From contig JAQBVK010000180.1 of NCBI GenBank assembly GCA_027623585.1, forward strand, positions 1 to 5,330: a stretch of DNA of 5,330 nt, read 5' to 3'. This stretch comes from Planctomycetota bacterium (GTDB taxonomy: Bacteria > Planctomycetota > UBA1135). Shown here piece after piece: positions 1 to 5,330 of this stretch. Position 1 is the first letter of the stretch. Each line of letters opens with the position of its first letter. Below the pieces are notes generated by a model. It made no database searches. It saw nothing but the letters and a program-made list of their open reading frames with translations, and was not told the DNA's origin. The position numbers were made by a program, and so were the translations under genes.

Positions 1-372
1 TTACTCGCAGGCCGCGCCTTCCAAATCGCGGACGATCTCCTCGACCTTGATGGCGAGACCGAAGTCGCCGGCAAATCGCTGGGAACTGATTGGGAACGCG
101 GCAAGATGACCTTGCCTTTGATCCGCATGCGCGACGCGGCGCAAGCGGAGCAGCGTCAGCGCTTCAAAGCCGCCTTCGCCGAACGCATTCCACTTCAGGA
201 ACTGCGATCAGGCGAGCTGGCTCCCTTGCTCGCGATCGCTGCCGAAGAGTGCCGCGATGAAGTTCGAAGCCTGCTCGCGCGGGCATGTGAGGCCGCGGGT
301 GAACTCCCGGATCCCGAAGGCCGTCAGGCTCTCGCTGAACTCACGCACTGGTTCGGCAACCGCAATCGATGA
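1..372 (+). CDS. trans-polyprenyl diphosphate synthase, C-terminal part (5' end outside window)
   Basis: The reading frame is open from base 1 to a TGA at 370-372, giving 123 residues, so the N-terminal roughly two thirds is missing. It is an all-alpha isoprenyl diphosphate synthase of the IspA/IspB/HepT family, which condenses isopentenyl diphosphate with an allylic diphosphate in the cytoplasm. The second aspartate-rich motif is seen as DDLLD (bases 31-45) in the context AFQIADDLLDLDG. It is followed by the family signature GKSLGTDWERGKMTLPLI, with its conserved Gly-Lys and Thr-Leu-Pro. The short tail after the signature suggests a long-chain quinone-type synthase rather than farnesyl synthase, but chain length cannot be read from this fragment. 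The first Asp-rich motif, which helps set chain length, lies outside. Its stop overlaps the start of resB (ATGA), suggesting translational coupling. Confidence 0.93.
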   Translation, partial: LLAGRAFQIADDLLDLDGETEVAGKSLGTDWERGKMTLPLIRMRDAAQAEQRQRFKAAFAERIPLQELRSGELAPLLAIAAEECRDEVRSLLARACEAAGELPDPEGRQALAELTHWFGNRNR

Positions 373-2870
373 GCGAAGCTGTCCACCAAGGAGACCAAGC
401 CAAGCGCCGGTTGCCGCGCTGGAATTTCGCGCAAGCCTTGCTCAGCCTGTTGGTGTTGATCTTGTGGGTGGAAGCCGCCCTGGCCCTGGTGCGGGGCACC
501 CGCACTGCTGAAGGCAGCGCGCGCCTGCTCCGTGTCGCCGGACTCTTCGTCCTGCTGTTGCCCTTCTTCGGTTTGCTGGTCTATCGCTGGAGAACGATCC
601 ACGCCTTCTTCCGATCGATCCAAGTCGGGGTCGTGAACCTGGTGTTGATCGGACTTGGCTCGATCATCGGCGTGCTCTTTCAGCAGGAGGATCCTTTCAC
701 GCCGACACCGCCCGGAGCGGTGTCCGCACTCGCTGAACAAGAGGGACGGGCTTCCGACAAGGCCTGGAACCGCTCCGAGCGCTTCGCATACCAGGACTAT
801 CAGTCCTTCCGCACCGCGCAGGCTTTCTTCAGCTACCACTTGTTGGGCCATCTTCGCCTGCGCGGCGCCATGGGCTTCGACGGACCGGCTCCGGGCAACG
901 CGGAAGCCGACCGCGTCGCCCTCGCCAACCTCGCTGAGCGACTGCCCGGCCTGCGCGCGCGATTCGGCGAAGAATTTGCGATCGCCATCGAATCTCAGAG
1001 TGAGACCGGACTGCGTACGCGAGCGCGCAATGCCGAGATGCGAGATCTCGAAGAGCGCTGGGACAACCTTTGGTGGACTCTGTTCGTGTGGGCGGACCGA
1101 CTCGATCTGCGCCGCGCCTATCGCTCGGACTGGTTTGCCGTGCTGTGGACGGTGCTGTTCTGCGGCGTGCTCTCGAACACTTTCCGCGGCGGTTGGCGCC
1201 GGCTGATGAAGCCCCGCATGTGGGGCTTCGCCGTCACCCACGTTGGCGTCATGTCGGTGATCGCCGGCGGTTTCCTCGGGCGCGTCACCGAAGAACGCGG
1301 GTTGATCGAACTTCACGTCGGCGAAAGCGGTGGGGTCTTTCAACGCTACGACGGTCCGCGCGCGGAACTCCGCGAGCGCGGACTGTTCGCTTCGGGCGCG
1401 CCGTTCCAGTTGCGATTGGACCAATTCCGCGCCGATCAACACGACGTACTCGACATCGTCTATGCGCGTCGCGGCGAAGATGCGACTCCGTTCCCGGAGT
1501 ACGAACTCGCGCGTCAGCCGAAGTTACGCGTGTTCGAGGGCAAGACTGCCGCCTACGACTGGACCATGCCGGATGACACTCCGCGCTTGCGCTTGGAGGT
1601 GCTCGAATACGCCAAGCAGGCGCGCATGTGGCTTGAATTGCGTGAGGCGCGCGCTGAGGAGGCGGGTTTCCCGGTCGTCCGTGTGCGAGTGGAAGATCCC
1701 AACGGAGCGGAAGAACAATCGGGCCTCCTGCTGCCCTCACGCCCGGGCGAAGATTTCGTACGCGTTCATGCTCCGAGCGGCACCCGCATGCGGCTGAACC
1801 CTGCGGCTGACCGTACTGCCGCCATGACCGAGTTGGGCAAGACTCCCAGCCTGAGGCTCGGCCGCGTGAGTCTTCCGCCCGGCGCGGACGGGGCTTCAGC
1901 GCAGGGATTGGACGCCGTGATCGGCGCGATCTCAGAGTTTCGCGTGGAGCAAGGCACGTTCCGCGTAGAAGTCCTCGATGCGACACCGGACTTCAGGCTC
2001 GCTGCGGGCTCGGAAGGAGAACTCGAGGCTGAACCTCTCACGGAACCCATCGAGCGCACGGACCCGCGCAACCCTGCGGTGTTGCTCAAGCTCACCGCCG
2101 AGGACGGACGGGAAGAGCGCCGCTGGGTGCTCGAGCGAGACTTCCAGCGGGACAATTTGAGTTTTCCTGAACTCGCGTTGAGCTTCCGCTGGGATGCGTG
2201 GGCAGCGCCCGCGCTGCGCCGCATCGTCTTCTTCGCGCTCGATGACGACACCGTCCTCGCCGGGGAGGTCGGCGCGGCGGAAACCCTGACGGAAGTGCTC
2301 GAGGGATACACGCTGCCGCTCGGCGGCGGCTCCACTCTGCGCGTGCCGGAAGCCTTTGCGCGCGGCGAAGTCGACGTGCGTTTCACTCAACTCGAGGACG
2401 CTGATTTCTACGAGGAAGCGCCTCCGGCGATCCGCCTCAAGGTCACGACGCCGGACGGCGAGCGGGAGCTCTTGATGAGCGCCGCGGATGAGCGCTTCGA
2501 GTTCATCTCCTACCCGGGTCCGGACGGCGCGCTGCGTGAAGTGGCCTTGCGCTTCCGGGAAGACCGGGACCAAGGCGAGCTTCCGGTCGAATGGCGCTCG
2601 CGTCTCAAGGTCTTGCGCGGCGGCACCGACGGCGTGTGGAGCGAGGCGGGCGGTGGCGGCATCCGCGTGAACGACTACTTCCGCCACGGCGGCTACCGTT
2701 TCTTCCAAACCAATCACAATCCTGCGGATCCGACCTACAGCGGCATCGGCGTGGTCTATGACCCGGGCATCGGACTGGTGCTGTACGGGCTGTACACGGT
2801 GATGTTCGGCACGGCCGCGGTATTCTTGATCAAACCGCTGTTCACGCGAAGACAACGCGGAGAGGACTGA
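369..2870 (+). CDS. resB: ResB-family cytochrome c biogenesis protein, unusually large (833 aa)
   Basis: This is the System II partner of CcsA: a membrane protein with a periplasmic domain that works with CcsA in heme delivery and ligation to apocytochrome c. Hydrophobic segments lie near residues 20-41, 53-73, 86-104, 254-272 and 285-303, with a last one at 799-822. Segments 3 to 6 match the ResB core: FRSIQVGVVNLVLIGLGSIIG (81-101) corresponds to the usual first helix; SDWFAVLW (253-260) and the His-containing helix VTHVGVM (289-295, H291) follow. The C-terminal signature comprises LPVEWRSRLKVL (738-749), IRVNDYFRHGGYRFFQTN (765-782) and DPGIGLVLYG (798-807). The N-terminal hairpin (1-75) and about 430 periplasmic residues (306-735) exceed the family norm as I know it. 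I see one cysteine (C265) and no CXXCH, so it is not itself a c-type cytochrome. The ATG at 369 overlaps the upstream stop and has no clear Shine-Dalgarno, so translation probably depends on re-initiation. An in-frame TTG at 411 sits 17 bases after AAGGAG, too far to be preferred. Confidence 0.9.
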   Translation: MSEAVHQGDQAKRRLPRWNFAQALLSLLVLILWVEAALALVRGTRTAEGSARLLRVAGLFVLLLPFFGLLVYRWRTIHAFFRSIQVGVVNLVLIGLGSIIGVLFQQEDPFTPTPPGAVSALAEQEGRASDKAWNRSERFAYQDYQSFRTAQAFFSYHLLGHLRLRGAMGFDGPAPGNAEADRVALANLAERLPGLRARFGEEFAIAIESQSETGLRTRARNAEMRDLEERWDNLWWTLFVWADRLDLRRAYRSDWFAVLWTVLFCGVLSNTFRGGWRRLMKPRMWGFAVTHVGVMSVIAGGFLGRVTEERGLIELHVGESGGVFQRYDGPRAELRERGLFASGAPFQLRLDQFRADQHDVLDIVYARRGEDATPFPEYELARQPKLRVFEGKTAAYDWTMPDDTPRLRLEVLEYAKQARMWLELREARAEEAGFPVVRVRVEDPNGAEEQSGLLLPSRPGEDFVRVHAPSGTRMRLNPAADRTAAMTELGKTPSLRLGRVSLPPGADGASAQGLDAVIGAISEFRVEQGTFRVEVLDATPDFRLAAGSEGELEAEPLTEPIERTDPRNPAVLLKLTAEDGREERRWVLERDFQRDNLSFPELALSFRWDAWAAPALRRIVFFALDDDTVLAGEVGAAETLTEVLEGYTLPLGGGSTLRVPEAFARGEVDVRFTQLEDADFYEEAPPAIRLKVTTPDGERELLMSAADERFEFISYPGPDGALREVALRFREDRDQGELPVEWRSRLKVLRGGTDGVWSEAGGGGIRVNDYFRHGGYRFFQTNHNPADPTYSGIGVVYDPGIGLVLYGLYTVMFGTAAVFLIKPLFTRRQRGED
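2859..2866 (+). promoter_or_regulatory. ribosome binding site of ccsA
   Basis: GGAGAGGA ends five bases before the GTG at 2872 and lies inside the last codons of resB. It supports the GTG as the true start. The first in-frame ATG (2944) would remove most of the first membrane helix. Confidence 0.75.
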
Positions 2871-2871
2871 G

Positions 2872-4026
2872 GTGGAATTCTTCTCGTACCGTGGCTTCTT
2901 GCACCTGGGGCAGGATCTCGCAACCGCCGGCGCGGTTTTCGGGATGCTGGTGTTTCTCGGCTGGATTTTCGCGCCGTGGATGGCGGGCGTCTCCGCAGCA
3001 AGCGCTGGAAACGCGTCGAGCGTCCGTCGCCCCGCGGTCTTCCGCGCGCTCGGCGCAGGCTCTTGGCTCCTGCTCGCCGTATGCGTCGTGGGTCTCGGTG
3101 TCAGCCTTGGCGGACTGTTCCTGCGCTATCAAGAAGTTCGCCACTGGCCCGCACAAACGATGTACGAAGTGGTGCCGCTCGGCGTCACCGCAGGCTATCT
3201 CTCCACGATTACGCTCTACTTCGTGCTTGGGCTCCATCGCCGCCGCGGTCTCGCGCGAGCCTTCGGCGACTTGTTCGTTGCGCTGATCCTGCTCGCCGGC
3301 GCCTTCACGCTCGGTTCGGTACTCGGCTTCGACCCGACCGGGAAACCGCTGCCGCCCGCGCTGCAGTCCTATTGGTTCAGCACCCACATCTCCGCGTACA
3401 TGATCGGCTACTTCACGCTGATGATTGCGGCGTTAGGAGCGTGGCTGTTCTTTTGTTTCCGCTTTTGGCGCGGGCTGCTCGGTCGCGGCGCGCATCCGCT
3501 CCCGCGGCTCACCATTTTCGCCGTGGTGATCTTCGCGATCGCGCCGATTCCCTTCGGCGCGCAAGGCATGCTGCTCGGGCCTGGCGTGCTCGGACTCGCC
3601 GGAGCGGTGACCGCCTTGAGTCTGCGTGGCCCCGGCCGCATGAGTTGGTTCGACGGCTGGGAGCGCGAAGCCGATCGCTTCACGTGGTTGATCTTCGTGG
3701 TCGGCTTTCCCTTCCTCACTGCGGGCCTGATGCAGGGCGCGCTCTGGGCGCAAGAGGCATGGGCGATCTATTGGGGCTGGGACTCCAAGGAGGTCAGCGC
3801 GCTGATCTCCTGGCTGTTCTACGCATGCTATCTGCACCTGCGCTTTTTGGCGGGTTGGCGCGGCGAGAAGGGCATGCTGCTGCTCTGCGCGGGCGCGCTC
3901 TCGATCTACATCACCTTCCAATTGTTCGGCTACTTGCCGGACTCACAGAAGAGCCTGCACCGCTATACCGACATGGAATTCGTGCCTGCGGAAGGCATGA
4001 TGGCGCCTCCGACGCAGACTCCCTGA
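2872..4026 (+). CDS. ccsA: cytochrome c biogenesis protein CcsA/ResC (heme-handling WWD protein)
   Basis: This 384-residue polytopic protein is the System II heme exporter and synthetase subunit, pairing with ResB in the cytoplasmic membrane. The WWD motif is seen at residues 292-307 (W292, W297, W301, W303, D304, E307). All four histidines expected of the family can be assigned: H91 in RHWPAQTMYE, the periplasmic loop before the WWD; H172 in STHISAYMIGY, membrane side; H322 in CYLHLR just after the WWD; and H363 in SLHRY, the post-WWD periplasmic loop. In System II proteins such histidines ligand heme in the WWD site and in the membrane site. I count about ten hydrophobic segments (near 15-38, 61-84, 98-120, 131-152, 172-196, 213-230, 232-251, 271-289, 308-322, 335-354), two more than the usual eight. 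Differences from the common WWD consensus are A298 for Gly and S305 for Pro. Translation starts at GTG one base after the resB stop, implying a co-translated pair. Confidence 0.94.
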   Translation: MEFFSYRGFLHLGQDLATAGAVFGMLVFLGWIFAPWMAGVSAASAGNASSVRRPAVFRALGAGSWLLLAVCVVGLGVSLGGLFLRYQEVRHWPAQTMYEVVPLGVTAGYLSTITLYFVLGLHRRRGLARAFGDLFVALILLAGAFTLGSVLGFDPTGKPLPPALQSYWFSTHISAYMIGYFTLMIAALGAWLFFCFRFWRGLLGRGAHPLPRLTIFAVVIFAIAPIPFGAQGMLLGPGVLGLAGAVTALSLRGPGRMSWFDGWEREADRFTWLIFVVGFPFLTAGLMQGALWAQEAWAIYWGWDSKEVSALISWLFYACYLHLRFLAGWRGEKGMLLLCAGALSIYITFQLFGYLPDSQKSLHRYTDMEFVPAEGMMAPPTQTP

Positions 4027-4032
4027 ATCGAG
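4027..4032. other. six-base convergent junction between ccsA and folD
   Basis: Only six bases separate the two opposing stop codons. A 5-bp inverted repeat, GACTC at 4017-4021 and GAGTC at 4030-4034 with an 8-base loop, spans the junction. It lacks a GC-rich stem and a T-tract, so I do not call it a terminator. Transcripts from both sides are likely to overlap at their 3' ends. Confidence 0.6.
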
Positions 4033-4917
4033 TCAGAGTTGCCAGGCCAGATCGACGGTGTTGCGCAGTAGCATCGCAATCGTCATCGGTCCGACGCCGC
4101 CCGGCACCGGTGTGATCCAGGATGCGCGCGCGGCGGCTGCATCGAACTCGACGTCCCCGCACAGGCTGCCGTCCGTGAGCCGGTTCACGCCGACGTCCAC
4201 GACCACCGCGCCGGGCTTCACCCACGCGCCCTTCACGAGGCGCGGCGCACCTACCGCGGCGACCAGGACGTCGGCGCTGCCGACGACCTCGGCGAGGTTG
4301 CGCGTGCGCGAGTGACAGATCGTGACGGTTGCGTGTTCTCGCAGCAGCAGCAGCGCGACCGGTTTGCCGACGATGTTCGAGCGGCCTACCACCACCGCAT
4401 GCTTGCCCGCGAGTTCGATGCCCGCGCCGGCGAGCAGGTGCATCACGCCGCGCGGCGTGCACGGCACCGGGGCGGGGCGGCCCTGCAGGAGCGCGCCCTG
4501 ATTCAGCGGATGGAAGCCGTCCGCGTCCTTCTCCGGCGCGATCGCCGCGAGCACGGCATGTTCGTCGTAGTCCGCTCCGCGCGGGAGTGGAAGTTGTACG
4601 AGGATGCCGTGCACCGCCGGATCGGTGTTGAGTTCGCCGAGCAACGCGAGCAAGCGCGCTTGGCCGGCCGCTTCGGGCAACTCGTGGTGATGATTCGCCA
4701 AGCCCACCTTTTCGCAGGCGCGCCTTTTGTTACGAACGTAGATCTGGGAGGCGGGATCTTCGCCGACGATCACGGTCGCGAGGCCAGGGCGCGCGCGGCC
4801 CGCGCCGATCCCTGCGCTCACTTCGGCTCGCAAGTTTTCGAGCAAGGCCGCGGAGGCCGCCTTGCCGTCGAGGATGCGCGCGGGCGCGCGGGAAGCAGAA
4901 TCGGTCTGAGAAGTCAC
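4033..4917 (-). CDS. folD: bifunctional methylenetetrahydrofolate dehydrogenase / methenyltetrahydrofolate cyclohydrolase
   Basis: FolD is a cytoplasmic homodimer that oxidises 5,10-methylene-THF to methenyl-THF with NADP+ and hydrolyses this to 10-formyl-THF, feeding purine and formyl-Met-tRNA synthesis. The 294-residue length is normal for the family. Landmarks in order are ILDGKAAS (15-22), YVRNKRRACEKVG (60-72) with the Tyr-x3-Lys catalytic pair Y60/K64, QLPLP (108-112), KDADGFHPLNQG (130-141) with the conserved D131, PCTPRGVM (152-159), the nucleotide-binding VVGRSNIVGKP (176-186), ICHSRT (200-205), VVVDVGVNR (238-246), GDVEF (254-258) and ITPVPGGVGPMTIAMLL (268-284). No key residue appears lost. 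The start is GTG (complement of 4915-4917), supported by GAGGA six bases upstream. It is convergent with ccsA and divergent from the rhomboid gene, so it is probably transcribed alone or as the first visible gene of its own unit. Confidence 0.97.
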   Translation of the reverse strand: MTSQTDSASRAPARILDGKAASAALLENLRAEVSAGIGAGRARPGLATVIVGEDPASQIYVRNKRRACEKVGLANHHHELPEAAGQARLLALLGELNTDPAVHGILVQLPLPRGADYDEHAVLAAIAPEKDADGFHPLNQGALLQGRPAPVPCTPRGVMHLLAGAGIELAGKHAVVVGRSNIVGKPVALLLLREHATVTICHSRTRNLAEVVGSADVLVAAVGAPRLVKGAWVKPGAVVVDVGVNRLTDGSLCGDVEFDAAAARASWITPVPGGVGPMTIAMLLRNTVDLAWQL

Positions 4918-4923
4918 GTCGCG

Positions 4924-4928
4924 TCCTC
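4924..4928 (-). promoter_or_regulatory. ribosome binding site of folD
   Basis: On the minus strand GAGGA lies six bases before the GTG start, an ideal spacing. A second AGGAG (4931-4935) is 13 bases away, too far to be the main site. The GAGGA match decides the GTG start. Confidence 0.7.
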
Positions 4929-4945
4929 AACTCCTAGAATGCGAA

Positions 4946-4952
4946 TAGTCTA
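4946..4952. promoter_or_regulatory. candidate symmetric -10 element for divergent folD and rhomboid genes
   Basis: The heptamer TAGTCTA in the 40-bp spacer reads TAGTCT on the plus strand (4946-4951) and TAGACT on the minus strand (4947-4952). Both fit the TANNNT core of a sigma-70 -10 box. From the minus-strand box, transcription would begin near 4940, leaving a short leader containing the folD GAGGA. From the plus-strand box, transcription would begin about at the ATG at 4958. No good -35 box is seen for either direction, so this call is inferred from position and symmetry. A second plus-strand hexamer, TAGAAT (4935-4940), could also serve as the -10 for the rhomboid gene. Confidence 0.4.
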
Positions 4953-4957
4953 ACGCG

Positions 4958-5330
4958 ATGCCTGCTCTCGGCCCGATCACGCGCGGCATCCTGATTGCCT
5001 GGGTGGCGCTCTGGGTCGCCAGTTTCTTGGTGAACCTGGCGAATCCCGCGCTGTTGAGTCCGCTGACGCTGGATCCGCGCGCGCTGCTCGACGGCCAGTT
5101 GTCGGCGATTCCAGGCCTGCTCGGTTACGTGTTCCTGCACGATCCGAGTCGCACCGCGCATTTGTTCTTCAACGCGCTGTTGTTCTTCATGTTCGCTACC
5201 GACGTGGAGATCCTGTGGCCACGCCGCCGCTTCGTGCTGTTTCTCGGCTGTGCTGCCCTTGCCGGGGCGGTGGCCACGCTGCTGCTGGCTTGGCTCGCCC
5301 CCGCGAACTTCGCGTTCCCCGTGATCGGCG
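4958..5330 (+). CDS. rhomboid-family intramembrane serine protease, N-terminal part (3' end outside window)
   Basis: The frame is open from the ATG at 4958 to the window edge (124 complete codons plus one base) with no stop. Rhomboids are polytopic proteases that cleave transmembrane substrates within the membrane using a Ser-His dyad. Hydrophobic segments are at residues 11-28 and about 69-80 and 92-113. The stretch FLHDPSRTAHLFFNALLF (59-76) matches the conserved region with HxxxN, here H68 and N72, equivalent to H150/N154 of E. coli GlpG. It is followed by FATDVEILWPRRRFVLF (79-95), matching the family pattern FGxxvExxwGxxrF with Gly replaced by Ala at A80. The window stops at PVIG plus a G, exactly where the GxSG serine motif would begin, so catalytic competence cannot be judged and an inactive rhomboid-like protein remains possible. 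There is no Shine-Dalgarno before the ATG. It is divergent from folD. Confidence 0.82.
   Translation, partial: MPALGPITRGILIAWVALWVASFLVNLANPALLSPLTLDPRALLDGQLSAIPGLLGYVFLHDPSRTAHLFFNALLFFMFATDVEILWPRRRFVLFLGCAALAGAVATLLLAWLAPANFAFPVIG

Noticed and set aside
369..372. The ATGA overlap as a possible frameshift joining the synthase to ResB
   Set aside because: The synthase ends at a length normal for its family and ResB begins with a typical basic N-terminus before its first helix, so separate coupled genes explain it better.
324..1442. Long minus-strand open frame (372 codons) opposite the start of resB
   Set aside because: It lies antisense to a clear ResB coding frame, and its translation is low-complexity (rich in Ala, Arg, Gln, Glu, His) with no recognisable motif. 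Such frames are expected in GC-rich coding DNA.
1932..2855. Minus-strand open frame (307 codons) opposite the 3' half of resB
   Set aside because: Same nature: no motif, biased composition, and fully antisense to the conserved ResB C-terminal signature.
4017..4034. GACTC/GAGTC inverted repeat as a bidirectional terminator
   Set aside because: The stem is only five base pairs, not GC-rich, and has no T-tract on either side. It could easily occur by chance.
2976..4115. Plus-strand frame (379 codons) overlapping ccsA in another frame
   Set aside because: Arg/Ala-rich translation with no family motifs, whereas the overlapping frame carries the WWD motif and conserved histidines.
4312..4953. Plus-strand frame (213 codons) antisense to folD
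   Set aside because: It is a shadow of folD, whose frame shows all family motifs across the whole span.

Overview
This GC-rich window (by eye about two thirds G+C) holds five protein-coding genes packed almost end to end, two of them cut by the window edges. It looks like ordinary chromosomal DNA from a Gram-negative-type bacterium that matures c-type cytochromes by System II (ResB/CcsA). The very large ResB, the CcsA sequence and the gene style fit a Planctomycetota-like organism best. Myxococcota, Acidobacteriota or a related high-GC lineage cannot be excluded. I see no mobile element, CRISPR array, tRNA or rRNA.

Left block, plus strand (1-4026): the C-terminal third of a trans-polyprenyl diphosphate synthase, then resB (369-2870), then ccsA (2872-4026). 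The synthase stop and the resB start overlap as ATGA. The resB stop and the GTG start of ccsA are one base apart. This spacing suggests one translationally coupled operon. ResB and CcsA together form the System II machine that carries heme across the cytoplasmic membrane and attaches it to apocytochrome c. The synthase makes polyprenyl chains, for example for quinones or the undecaprenyl carrier. The operon would therefore serve the respiratory membrane.

Right block (4033-5330): folD on the minus strand converges on ccsA with only six bases between the stops. Divergent from folD, 40 bp away, is the start of a rhomboid-family membrane protein that runs off the right edge. The 40-bp divergent spacer contains a symmetric TANNNTA element that could act as a shared -10 for both genes.

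No clearly new system is visible. The points most worth a second look are the oversized ResB with an apparently repeated periplasmic beta module and an extra N-terminal membrane hairpin, a two-helix insertion and WWD-motif substitutions in its partner CcsA, and the symmetric promoter between folD and the rhomboid gene.
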